Below are positions 21,760 to 31,216 of a stretch of DNA of 64,000 nt, piece by piece. Source of the DNA: Chara braunii (Eukaryota; Streptophyta; Charophyceae; Charales; Characeae); NCBI GenBank assembly GCA_003427395.1, contig BFEA01000702.1, forward strand, positions 397,404-461,403, read 5' to 3'. Under the pieces are notes generated by a model. That model searched no databases. It saw nothing but the letters and a program-made list of their open reading frames with translations, and had not been told where the DNA came from. The position numbers were made by a program, and so were the translations under genes. The number at the start of each line of letters is the position of its first letter. Position 1 is the stretch's first letter.

Positions 21760-21870
21760 CCTCTCTCTTCCTCTCTCTCTCTCCCTCTTCACTCTCTCTC
21801 TCTCTCTTTCTCTCTTTCTCTCTCTATATCTTCTTTCCTTCTTTTTTTTTTTTTTTTTTTTTTCTCTCCC
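21760..21870 (+). repeat. CT-rich microsatellite and T run, E1 LTR
   Basis: (CT)n-type sequence followed by more than 20 Ts. It sits immediately before the conserved terminal LTR part, and E3 has a (CT)n tract at the same place (47338-47361). Confidence 0.85.
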
Positions 21871-22798
21871 TTGTTTCCCCACGCCGTCTCTTCTTCTCTT
21901 TCTCTTCGCCTTGCCCCCGCTCTCCTTTCTCCTCACTTGGCATATGACTAACCACTCTCCCCTCACTTGTTACATCGCCAGGGTGCGAACAGTAAAGAGG
22001 GACTAGACCCCACTTAGTGGAGAGAGAGGGCAAGGGAAGGGTAGCCGGTCCCCTGTTACACCAAAAAGGCAAAGGAAAAGAGGGCGTTGGAAAAAAAAGT
22101 GGGAAAAGGATGAGATCCGGAAAATGCATAAGTTAAAGAGAGGAACTGGGCGCCAAGAGGGAAAGGGAAGAGGGACAAACAGGCTATGGGACCTCGATGT
22201 AGAGCCAACTCATAAAAATGATTTTTGCACTTGAGATTTGGAAGTGTGATTGAAAGTCCAAACGTACCAAGGAAAATATGATGTTGTGTGTGCATGCATA
22301 TGAGGACCCCGAAAAGACTAAGGGGCCTACTTCAATAAGGCGGGAAGAAAATTGTCAGATCCGATGGATGCGTAGAGGCGAGGGAGAGAACGACTCCGCC
22401 GCATGATGACGTCATTTAGCTAAATGCTTAGGAAAATGGTGCGTGACCTAAGGATGACGCTCAGCCTCTGCACAAGAGAAGAGAAATGCTTAAAGAATCT
22501 CTGGACTGCATGCGTATTGGAAGAAACAATTGCATGATAACACTACAAAGAATAAAAAAAAAATCAACGTTGCGAGACGACCAGCGAGACTACTACCTTG
22601 CGTGAGGGTTGAGCTACATCCCCAATGTCAAAGCCCTCTCACGCGATGGCCCACTCCCATCCATCTCAAAGCACTAGGTGGGGGTGACCTCGGGACGAAC
22701 AGCCCGCGCTCAGAGCATGAGAGTGGGCGGGCCGAGCCAAGTGGGACCCGCAGTGGGGTCGACTAAGGCTCGAAAGTCTACCGGGGTTTGGCCCTACA
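21871..22798 (+). other. Terminal unique part of E1 LTR
   Basis: About 0.9 kb, co-linear with E3 47362-48543. Shared segments include CTTGGCATATGACTAACC, the TGGAGAGAGAGGGCAAGG-like stretch and GGTCGACTAAGGCTCGAAAG near the end. No gene is seen. It would act as the U5/leader end of the LTR. Confidence 0.6.
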
Positions 22799-22881
22799 CC
22801 GGTTTTCTCTGTCGTGCACAAACTGGTCGTATTCAGCCTCTTGAGTGACGAGAAGTCGTTCGAGACTCACCAGTCCCGACA
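22799..22881 (-). repeat. E2 3' LTR, first 83 bp only
   Basis: Read on the minus strand it begins TGTCGGGACTGGTGAGTC at 22881 and matches the E3 LTR start through GACAGAGAAAACCGG. It is cut there by the end of E1. The missing remainder is expected beyond the other end of E1. Confidence 0.9.
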
Positions 22882-22915
22882 TATTTCCCCCACTCATTCG
22901 CGATGTCCTCATCGC
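22882..22915 (-). other. Polypurine tract and hairpin, E2
   Basis: On the minus strand: GCGATGAGGACATCGC (22900-22915) and AGTGGGGGAAATA (22882-22894), directly before the LTR start. Same arrangement as E1 and E3. Confidence 0.88.
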
Positions 22916-23130
22916 ACACCAGTCCATAGTCAGTGGGGATTTTGGAGTGATAGACAGACAGGAAAAAAAAGGGGGGNGTTAGCTTCCTAGGGTTCTTTCT
23001 GTCTTTTCCCATTCCTTCCTCGGAGTTTTTCTTTAGTTTCTGCCCCATGGGGCGGAGGGGGTATGGGGGAGTCAAAGGTCCTGCTTCAAGTTTTCCCTTT
23101 TTCATGTCGGCCAAGCTTAATTTGGGTTAC

Positions 23131-23790
23131 TACTCCACGACGCTCAGGTCTTGGCAAGGGAAGCCTGCCACAACCAGACCAAAAGACTCCTCAACAAAGG
23201 TCTTCCTTGAACTGCGTCACGTCCCCAAGCTCAATAATGTCTTTGTAACGAGCGCGTAACATTCTCTGTGCATCAATGTCCATCTCACAGTTGTATCTCT
23301 TTCTTACTGAAACTCCCAAATACTCAAGGGTTTCCCAGCAGCCTCCAATATCGTCCCACAAGGAGAGGACGACAAGTCCATCACCCTCCCAAGGGACCGG
23401 GGTAAGAGGAAGATTTTGGCGACGAATGTTACAAGGGTCATTTGTCATGGCTTCCTTCAGGTGCGAGCTAGCGACACGTTAAGGAGCTTAAGCAGCTTAA
23501 TGTCTCTTTCTTTCTTTCTTTCAGCATCAAGTTGACTAGCATCGCCCCTTAGAGGGTTCTGACAACAGGCATGCCTTGTGGCTAGTCTTTCATTGTACGT
23601 TATTTCTCGCTCTCGACAATGTCTTGAAGATTGCATTCATAATCTCAAATCTATCTTCCCATTTCATTGAGACAACATTCTCGAGCATGCCTTATTTTGG
23701 TTTCGTCTCATTCATTACTCTTACATCATCCATAAATAATTCCGCCTTTCGGCCTGTGCGATACAACTTTCCTCTCCCCGAGGCTCGGGT
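23131..23790 (-). pseudogene. E2 C5 cytosine methyltransferase remnant (motifs V, VI, then I, IV)
   Basis: On the minus strand, in order: TGRKAELFMDDVRVMNETKP resembling the helix before motif VI, LENVVSMKWEDRFEI (motif VI, with the ENV triad), a degraded stretch with a DIKLLKLLNVSLART segment, then VVLSLWDDIGG and LEYLGVSVRKRYNCEMD (motif I and II region), ELGDVTQF (III), and after a one-base shift near 23190, VVAGFPCQDLS (motif IV with the catalytic Cys, codons around 23150-23160). Stops separate the segments. In canonical DNMTs motif I precedes VI, so the order here is permuted. The match is closest in style to DNMT3/DRM enzymes. The copy is inactive. Confidence 0.8.
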
Positions 23791-23799
23791 TTAGCCAAC

Positions 23800-24271
23800 T
23801 CCACATTCATTTTCCCCAGGTCCTTCTTCCCAACTTTTCTTAGGTTCTGCCAATTCCACATGCATATTACCCCTTTGTCATTCCTTGCCTCTTTCTTAAC
23901 TTTCCATGTACAATGCTCGGTTCATCCTTCGCACATCTCCTTTCTAGACACCTTGTCAGACCTTTTTCTTAAGCTCATGCAAGCCAATCACACAGCNGTT
24001 TCCCAGCCTACCAGTCCTTTTCTCAAGTCCATGCAAATCCATCATACAANTCTCTTCTTTTCAGGACATCTTGCCTGNCCCGTTTTCAANCTCATGCTAA
24101 TTNCTTGCTCAAGGTCCTTTCTGCCCTGGACATCTTGCCAGGCCCCCTTTTTCTCAGGCCTTTGCAAAACCAATTACAAGTCCTTTTCTTTTTCTGGTTG
24201 TCTTGCCAGACCCCTTTCATAGGCCCATGCAAAGCCAATTGCACAAGTCTTCTACATGCATTTTCATTGGT
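23800..24271 (-). repeat. About 60-bp tandem repeats upstream of E2 methyltransferase
   Basis: Units of about 60 bp containing (plus strand) GACATCTTGCCAGGCCC, CTCATGCAA and CCAATTAC-like segments; they are the counterpart of E1 12300-12560. Several ambiguous bases. No gene. Confidence 0.7.
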
Positions 24272-24318
24272 AGATGGCACACCTTCCTCCCACTCAAAAC
24301 ACGATGTCCCCATCACGC
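24272..24318 (-). other. Internal hairpin plus polypurine-tract-like site (E2)
   Basis: Minus strand: GCGTGATGGGGACATCGTG, then TTTTGAGTGGGAGGAAGG and TGTGCCATC. It matches 12195-12240 and 57745-57790 and resembles the true polypurine tract region at 22882-22915. Confidence 0.6.
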
Positions 24319-25135
24319 GACTGGTTCTCAATCGGAGGTACGCAGACCTTTGGCCCACCAACCGCAAGTGAAGGACACAAGTCCATCCGCTTCACAAAGG
24401 GAAGAGTGATCAGTTCCTCCCCAGCGGACGACGCCTCATCCTTCTACCCAGTCCGACCTTTCTTCTCTTAAGTGGCGAGCACTAATACTGAGGTTCCTCC
24501 TCGCGTCTGACAGGCAGCTCCAATCCAAGCCTCTCAGGGCCTCGTCTAGCCACAAGAGTGTTCCTCGCGAATCGTTCCTTCCGAGTGGTGATTTTATGGA
24601 TTCCGGCGTCTTCCTTTCAAGAGAGTTGGGGCTCTCTATTAGTCCGTGAGTGTAGTTACGAAGGCCTCGCAATTAGTCCCGAAACGGTTGTAATGTTTCG
24701 GCAAGGCAGTGTCAATGCCCCGTGGTGGTGGCGGACTCCACCCGGTACTTTCGCCCGGCCTTCCCCTTGGACAGTGCCACCCAACTTAGCGCGGGCAGCC
24801 GTGGTCCGACCCAAACGGCCATGGCACCCCTCTGTGACATGGCGTGTGGTTGGAAAACGGCAAAATAAGCTAGATGAAAATGACTTCCTTGCCCATTTGG
24901 CTCTCTCGCCCTTTAACGTTTAGGCGTTCAACAGGAGGCGCAATTTGAACTCCCCGACTAGAGCTCATTGTCGGAGGTGGCTCCGGACGTCCCGCACCGA
25001 TCCAAGTGGTAGGTGCCTTAGCCCTTTAATCCTCATCCTCTCGAAGAGGAACAGGTCGCGCTGAGACTTTATCCCTTAAAGGGATAGAGGTCTTGGGGTC
25101 GCGGTGCATGCACCGGTATCCCCCTCTTGCTGAGG
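24319..25135 (-). other. Conserved 0.8-kb non-coding block (E2 copy)
   Basis: Inverted relative to E1 11385-12194 and E3 56935-57744. On the plus strand (antisense to the element) 24558-24923 is open for 121 codons, with SSFQESWGS, ECSYEGLAISPETVV, GSVNAPWWW and TWRVVGK. The same frame is open in E1, while a TGG to TGA change interrupts it in E3. Sense-strand frames of about 78 codons are also shared by E2 and E3. I cannot tell which, if any, is translated. Confidence 0.55.
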
Positions 25136-25194
25136 CCAAAGACTAGAAGAAAAGAGAATTTTCATTCCAATGCTCTTTCCAAATCCATTTCAAG

Positions 25195-25500
25195 TTGTCT
25201 AGGGTCCCCTGTCTATGCAATGCAATTTTCAAAGCTCATTCCAATTCCAAGGCTCAATCTCAGTCCAATTCTCAATCTCAGTCCAATGCTCTATCGCAGT
25301 CCAATGCTCAATCCCAGTCTAATGCTCAATGTAATATCTCTTCCAGGCTGAGTCCAATATCCTTCACCAAACTCAGCTTTTTCCAATCTCTTTTTCAAGG
25401 CTCAGCTCTTTCCAATCTCTTTTCCAAGGCTCAGCTCTCTCCAATCTCTTTTCCAAGGCTCAGCACTTTCCAATCTCATACATCTCAAGCAGCCATGCAA
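25195..25500 (-). repeat. Short tandem repeats in E2 (TCCAATCTC family)
   Basis: Units such as CTCAATCTCAGTCCAATGCT and CCAATCTCTTTTCCAAGGCT, about 18-30 bp. The counterpart in E3 is 56570-56850 in plus orientation. Confidence 0.75.
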
Positions 25501-25865
25501 AGGGACCCCAGAGTTACTAGCATCCCCAGCCCGAAGAGTAGTTATGTCGCAGTTATTTCCCGAAAGCGAGGAGACAAAGTTCGAATGCAAAGGCAACATA
25601 CAGACTCGTCTCATCTAGGTCCCTGTGTTTTCCCCTTGCTTTTCTTTAGACAAAATCCATCCATTCACAGTTCTAGCTTCTAAGTGCAATGACACTCGTG
25701 CCTTTTTCTGAAGAAGCCACAACTTGCGCAAAGTAGTACTTGTTACCCAGTCCTTGGTCGTCTCATGCTTACAAAGTTGTCCCATGGCAGTCCAAAAAAG
25801 TTCAAATGCAAAATTCAAAATGGCAGTTCCATCAGCCCAGGTACCATTCCTCCCTCAGCTCCTGA
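25501..25865 (-). other. E2 spacer after accessory ORF
   Basis: No supported gene in these 0.36 kb. Parts align with E3 55450-55690 (AGACGAGTCTG, CATTCG). Confidence 0.4.
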
Positions 25866-26675
25866 CTACCCCCCAATTATGCCTACTATCCCTTTTACTG
25901 TCCTNCTGCNCTGCGTTGAGCCTCCCNCNTTGCACGATNCTCCATTTCTTNCTGCATTTGTCTCTTTATCCTCTGCAACTGAAGGAGCATCTCCTCTGTA
26001 AAGAAAGTTGTTGGGAATATGTCCTCTCCCCTGCTCAGATTTTTCCCTCCCCTTCATTGCCCATTGATATCGTAAGATAGCGGNCCATTGATCAAACCAA
26101 TCGTTGAANGTTGNCCCGAACTCTGCTATCCATTTGTCCTTTTCATCCTCCNGGTCCTCCTCTCTTCCCCGTACTTCCCTAGTGGGCGTTGTTACCTCGT
26201 CCTCTTCCCCCTCACTGATGAGGTCTATGACCTCAATGGGCTCCTCCTCCTCCAATCTTTGCCTTTTCCCCGGGCTCCTCTCTTCCTCGCTACTAGTATC
26301 ACTGTCAGAGGGGAGGACTATTGGCTTCCCCTGCCTTGGTGGTAAAGGTCCCCTGGTCCCTTGCTTTTTGCCCCCCGTGTTCACAACCAAATTATGATCA
26401 AACCCCACATACAACTTCCTTTTCCTGGAGCTTGACTCTCCAGCCTGCCTTGGTGACTGTCCCTCAGTAGGCCTGTTGATAGCGTTGCTATCGTTCTCAT
26501 TTCCAAATTTCATTTTTGCCTTTTCTTGCTGTCCTCTTCTTGCCTGGTCCTGTCCATCCACAACAGTCACCGCAACCCCCCCCATACACACACATTCTCT
26601 CCCACTCTTATTTGCAGCTTTGGAGGCCTCCCTAGAACTCTCGCTTGCCCCTCCCCATAAAGTTGGTAGTCCCAT
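25866..26675 (-). CDS. E2 post-pol accessory protein with NLS-like and SIM-like motifs
   Basis: Open frame of 269 codons with several ambiguous bases. The N terminus is Ser/Ala-rich, but homology with E1 starts only at MKFGNENDS, about 55 residues in. Then come SSSRKRKLYVGF, a proline-rich linker, SDSDTSSEEERSPGKRQRLE (acidic-serine plus a basic NLS-like patch), and EPIEVIDLISEGEEDE, which has the hydrophobic V-I-D-L core followed by acidic residues typical of SUMO-interacting motifs. A WFDQW block and a Gln/Arg-rich tail follow. It sits directly downstream of integrase in the same orientation. Function unknown; nuclear action and SUMO binding are inference. Confidence 0.6.
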   Translation of the reverse strand: MGLPTLWGGASESSREASKAANKSGRECVCMGGVAVTVVDGQDQARRGQQEKAKMKFGNENDSNAINRPTEGQSPRQAGESSSRKRKLYVGFDHNLVVNTGGKKQGTRGPLPPRQGKPIVLPSDSDTSSEEERSPGKRQRLEEEEPIEVIDLISEGEEDEVTTPTREVRGREEDXEDEKDKWIAEFGXXFNDWFDQWXAILRYQWAMKGREKSEQGRGHIPNNFLYRGDAPSVAEDKETNAXRNGXSCXXGGSTQXXRTVKGIVGIIGG

Positions 26676-27024
26676 TATCCCTTAGAACCCTTGACACGTT
26701 GTCCCAGCACATAGGTGCCCCATGTAGGCAATCCACAACATCATCCCCCAAAAACTATGGTACATTGTCCCGGTACATCGATACCTCGTGTAGACAGTCC
26801 CTAGAGTTACCCCACAAAAACTATAATACAGTGTCCCGTGCTCCCAAGCCCAGTCACAGTCAGCCCAGGCGATCTCCCCACGTTCCACAAGATTAAGACA
26901 CACAAACGAGCAACCTCTGTGGTCATGATCACTTCCACAGGAAGACGGTCCAGAGCCATAACCAGTTGTCTGCCTTTCAAGCTGCCAATTCCCCAGTTTC
27001 CCCGTCCTGAGCCTCTTGTAGCTA
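26676..27024 (-). other. E2 spacer between integrase and accessory ORF
   Basis: About 0.35 kb. It has two imperfect repeats of about 65 bp with TAGTTTTTGTGGGG/TGGGGGATGA and CGGGACAATGTACC-like segments (minus strand). No gene. Confidence 0.4.
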
Positions 27025-27681
27025 CTATTCCACAGGATCCCTGCTCAAGAACCTGACCAGCCTTTGTCCCGGAAACGACCCTCTTATGCTAGTACCGTCA
27101 AGATCCTCAAGTTCGAACGTGTTTAGTCTCACCCGCTTTGCGATCCTGTAAGGCCCTTTGAATCTCTTTTCCAGCTGCCCAGACCATGTGCTATCAAGGG
27201 CCGAGTTCCTAACTAGCACTTTCTCCCCCACCTGGAGCGGCTCCTTCCGAATGTTCTTTACCTGGTCTCACCTTGCCTTGTCCCTCATTCGACTATCCAT
27301 TACTCGGTTAACTACTTCCTCCAATTCCTCCTCATTTCTGGCGACCTGCTGGTAACGTGCAGTGATTAACTCCTCTGTAGTCAAGTGCGGATCGTCATCT
27401 AGTCTGTTCCAGGTAGGGACCAAGGCCTCCACCGAAAAATCAATCTCCCTCTCATACCAAAATTCCGCTGGGATGCAGCCTGTGGTTCTCTTTGGTGTCA
27501 CGTTCTCAGAGAAGACTGCCTGCCTAAGGTACCGCGGCCAATTTCCCAAGTCGTCTGCTGCCAACTTTGCGATTGTGTTCTTCAAAGTCCGGTGGCCCCT
27601 TTCTACTGGTGCATTTGCCTTGGGGTGGTAAGGTTCCGTGATCTTGATAGGTACGCATAAGGCCTTAAGTCTCTGTCCCAT
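27025..27681 (-). pseudogene. pol: E2 integrase, C-terminal core and GPY-like module
   Basis: It continues the integrase in a shifted frame. PYHPKANAPVERGHRTLKN carries the catalytic Glu region, followed by RYLRQAVFSENVTPKRTTG, a helical region, a TGA (TGG Trp in E1) near 27268, and RFKGPYRIAKRVRLNTFEL. It ends RFLSRDPVE with a stop earlier than E1. No chromodomain. Confidence 0.85.
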
Positions 27682-29551
27682 TGTCTGCTATGAACCTGCG
27701 CACAAAGAGGTGTCTTAGGTAGAAGTCTTCTACCCAATCGGCCACTCCTTTCCCTGTCTTCCTCTTGAGCGCCACGACCTCTACGTAGCCACTGAGATTA
27801 TCCCTTGCAGCCAAGATGTATCTAAACCCATCCGTCGATACGGGCATAACCGCAAGATCGAGGTGAACAAGGTGCCCTGGTCTCAGTACCCGAGTAGGTC
27901 TAAGGGGCTCGTAAACCCGTGCGGAACTCCTCTCTTGACATATCAGACACGTTTGACAGTACGTTGCGACCATGCCTGCCATTCCTGGCCAGAAGTACAG
28001 GGGCGCGATCTTTGCAAGTGTCCCTTTTGACGACCGGTGACCTCCAACTAGGCCATCATGCATTGCCTGAATTACGTCCAACTGCCTAGACCTTCCGCAA
28101 ACGACACGCCTAGACATCATCCCTTCCTCCTTCTTGAACATGTGACTGTTTCTTAAGACATACTTCTCAGCTTCCTCCCTTGCCTTGGGACTGACTTCCC
28201 TGGACTGCTTGTTTCCTATGAGCAGCAGACCGATTTCTCTAAAGACGCCCTCATACATCTGTATGAGAAAAAATTCCCGTTCCTTTTGATCAACCTCCCA
28301 CTCCTCCTGGGCCTGGTTAACTAGGTACTGCCGCTCCCTTTGCGCCCAAGTTTCTGCTAGGGTCATCACAGCGTCCCGTCCCCCTTCAACGGCCATTGCC
28401 ATTAGTTCCTCTTTGTGTCCTACCGCTGTTCCCCATAAGTCTTTTTCTTCTGTGCGCTTAACCATGGTAACTGGTCCTTCCCTTAGTTTTGAAACTATTG
28501 CAGGCGCACCCTTTTCCAAGGTCTGAATCAGCAGCTGACATGTTGTGAGTGTCGAGTCTGCCATTTCATTATCCGCAACAAGGGTTCCTCCTTCGTATTC
28601 TAGGAAGGAGTCAATCGGCTCTGCGTCCTCTATTCCCTCCGGCGTGATACATACCCTACTCAGCCCATCTGCCCTGTTTCGGAGCCCCGCAATCCACTCG
28701 ACCCTGTAGTCGAACTGCCATATGAAGCCTATCCATNTGNCGACGNTCGGATCTATAGGCTTGTAATTCTTTAGTGCCCCGGCAACATTGGTGGGATCGA
28801 TCCTTAAGATAAATCGCCTCCCAAACAGGTACTCTTGGAAGGTCTTAAGACAATGGAGGNTCGCTAAGACCTCTTTCTTAANCTGTGAGTACCGGCGTTN
28901 TGCCGAATTCAATGTCCTACTTTCAAATCTGATTGGTCTTTCCTTGCCTTCCTCGTTTTTCTGTATCAGTACTCCCCCAACTGCCAGCGGTCCCCCATCT
29001 GTCTCTGGGATGAAGGGTTGTCCTACCTCATCGTTGAAACAGGGTGCTGCTAGGGTGACCTGATCGGAAGACATGATGTCTTTAAGGGTCTGGGCTGCCG
29101 CTTCTCTATCCTCGGTCCATTGCATAGTGCCACCTTCCCTCATCATTGCACGTATAGGCTCGGCTATCTTTGTAAACCCTTTGATGAAGGTCCTCCAGAA
29201 CTCGACCACCCCTAGGAAGGTTCGTACTTCCGTTGTGGTGCGCAGGGGTGTCGGCCACTGGGAGATTTTATCCGTCTTTGCTGGGTCGGGTCTTCTGCCA
29301 TAAGCCCCACAACAAAACCCCAATATAGTTACCTCCGGAACAGCCAGGATGCTCTTTGGTCCACGTGCGGTAATATTATAAACCAGGAACCGTTGTAAGA
29401 GATCCTTGATATCCTGCAGGTGATCCCAAACAAACTTTCGCACGCCCGCCTTAACCTCTGTCTCGTCCTTGTTTTGTGCGCCCTTTATAGGGTTATCGTC
29501 TATATATGGCTCGCATTTCTCTGGAAACATATCCCCTGCTACGGCAAGCAT
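27665..29551 (-). pseudogene. pol: E2 RT palm end, RNase H and integrase N-terminal part
   Basis: The longest uninterrupted frame in the window (628 codons). Residue 16 starts YIDD (RT motif C). The thumb block includes KISQWPTPLRTTTEVRTFLG at about 95-115. RNase H begins near 185 (PETDGGPLAVGGVLIQ) and runs through YLFGRRFILRIDP. The integrase zinc finger lies at about 500-545 (HDGLVGGHRSS ... YCQTCLIC), and the core starts HLDLAVMP and reaches FIADNG, where both Asp residues are retained. A frameshift at about 27675 separates it from the C-terminal part, and a stop at 29552 separates it from the rest of RT. Confidence 0.92.
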
Positions 29552-29557
29552 TCTCCT

Positions 29558-30631
29558 CTACGCCTCTGCCGCCACATTCGTGAAGCCCATAAGAGTCACT
29601 TGCATCTGCAACTGCCCTACTGATGTATGCATGGCGGTATACGGTCTATCCCTCACGTCGAGCGGCAGCTGGTCATATCCTGAGTATAGGACTATTAGGG
29701 AGTATATGCTTCGGCCGGCGTGAGATTCGGCAAGCAAGCCCGCTTGTGGGAGCGAGCATGCGTGCCTAATTGTTACCGCATTAAAGTTCTGCAAATCCTG
29801 GATCCATCTGAGCGTCTTGTTGGGCTTACGAAAAACGAACCACTTGTTGGCGTAGGGGGATGCGGTGGACTCGGCCATGAACGAATCTATCTTGGCTCTA
29901 CGCAGGTCAGTAACTTCTGTTGCTATCTCAAACTCGTAGGCAGGCCCTTTATCATTCCAACACTCGTGCTCTACCATGTGAATCCTAACAGGGGTAATTA
30001 ATTTCGCATTTAACCATCCTTTCTCGTGATCATTGAAAGCAAAGGCTAGATGAAACTCATGGCACGCCCTTCTTATCAACTGAGTCTCGTTCTCAGTTAG
30101 GAACCCATCCACTCCAATTTTCATGGTTTCTGCTACTTCATCAGGTATCTGATGCCCTTCCGCTGCTCGCCTCTCTCTCATTACCTGCAAGACCTCCTCC
30201 TCCTTTTCCAAGCCTCTTCCTTTGACGTCTCCACTAGGATCGAGACGGATTAGCTTTCTTTCCTACGGGTTTGTACTTTCGCACACTGCCTTCTGGGATC
30301 GTTCTCCTAAAAAATGAATGGTCGGGATTGGCCTTGCTACCTCCATGATGCGGGGCTGGATGCTCACTATCTTTCCATTCAGGCAGTAGCCCTTTCGAAC
30401 CTTATCCTCGAACTTAGCAAGCGCCGCGGGGTCCACCCCCACCTTGTGGTACCTGATGGCCTTAACGAGTTGTAACAAGTCTGGGATTTCAAGCACGACT
30501 TCTGGCGTTTCGCTCCGGCTTTCCTTTGGTTTGGGCAAGTTGGCCCCAAGTTCGACTTCCGACTCTTTTTCTGCCACCATCACTTTCAGGGCCTCGTCCT
30601 CTCGCCTCCTCTTCTTCGTAGGCAGACCCAT
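29558..30631 (-). pseudogene. pol: E2 protease-RT linker and RT fingers/palm
   Basis: Two consecutive segments in one frame, split by a stop near 30263. The linker carries KKRRREDE and IPDLLQLVKAIRYHKVGVD. RT starts at FHLAFAFNDHEKG, with WFVFRKPNKTLRWIQDLQNF and SLIVLYSGYDQLPLD. The motif A catalytic Asp is replaced by Val (GTC, plus-strand 29690-29692). The segment ends at a TAG just before MLAVAGDMFP. Confidence 0.88.
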
Positions 30632-30637
30632 CTTGAT

Positions 30638-31216
30638 TCACTCCTTCTTGCTAAAGGCCTCTTCAATCATGATTTCTACTCTCTCCCTTATACCCTCCAT
30701 CCGCGCGAATGCCCCCTTTCGCGCACTGTCTTCGAATGTTGGCAACCAGGTTGCCAATTTGCTCTTTGGAGGGTCCCCTCCGGTCCCAAGAAGTCGAAGG
30801 AGTTCTCCGCGGTCAGTCACTGGGTCCTCTATGTCTACCATGTATGTGCCGTCATGCAGATGCATTCCTATCATTTCTACATTGGCGCACCATGGTCTCC
30901 CGATGATTATATCATGATCCGTTTCTTCCATCACAGTCATCCGTTGATAGGACCAGATGGATTCCCGGATTCCCGCCTTGACTGCACATTTGGTGACATA
31001 CCCCGTAAAGGGAATTTCGCCACCGGCTCCCCGGATACTCCCTGCTACTTCCTTATTTACCGTGCACCACGTGACTGTTGCAAAATCTCGTCGTATGAGG
31101 GTGATTTCTGCACCACCGTCCACTAACGCGTCAGTGTGGTGGGTCCCAATTTGGACTTTCAGCTTTACTACGGGCAATGCATGAAAACTAAGCTTCGTCC
31201 TGGGTGGCGCCCTCAT
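30638..31216 (-). pseudogene. pro: E2 aspartic protease
   Basis: It starts in a region parallel to E1 (TKLSFHALPV), then ALVDGGAEITLIRRDF with the unusual D-G-G site, HDIIIGRPWCANVEM, and a charged linker to EEAFSKKE. It ends at a TGA where E1 has TGG (Trp). Unlike E1, there is no frameshift between the two protease blocks. Confidence 0.82.

Larger units (their letters stand above)
216..22798 (+). mobile_element. E1: giant Ty3/gypsy-type LTR retrotransposon, 5'-truncated by the window
   Basis: Plus-strand copy. It contains part of ORF C, ORF D, gag, protease, RT, RNase H, integrase, the accessory ORF, repeat-rich non-coding DNA, a methyltransferase remnant, a polypurine tract and a complete 3' LTR (13617-22798). 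Its right end, CCCTACA at 22798, abuts the first 83 bp of the E2 LTR in opposite orientation, so E1 inserted into the E2 3' LTR. The 5' LTR, PBS and ORFs A and B would lie left of the window. All genes carry stops or frameshifts. Its LTR is a different subfamily from that of E3. Confidence 0.85.
13617..22798 (+). repeat. E1 3' LTR, 9.2 kb
   Basis: It starts TGTCGGGACTGG right after the polypurine tract and ends CCCTACA at 22798, giving TGT...ACA termini. In order it shares with the E3 LTR: GGGACC-rich repeats, the AAAACGGCTAGCTCC region, a conserved CCTACATAAGCTG core, a polypyrimidine tract, a 91-bp satellite, further satellites, a CT tract and a terminal unique part with TTGGCATATGACTAACC and GGGTCGACTAAGGCTCGAAAG. 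Sequence identity with E3 is patchy, so it is a distinct subfamily. No coding potential apart from repeat-derived frames. Confidence 0.85.

Noticed and set aside
25127-25683. Ser/Gln-rich ORF (SQSNAQSQSNA)
   Set aside because: It is antisense to E2 and made of short tandem repeats; no homologous protein is kept in E1.
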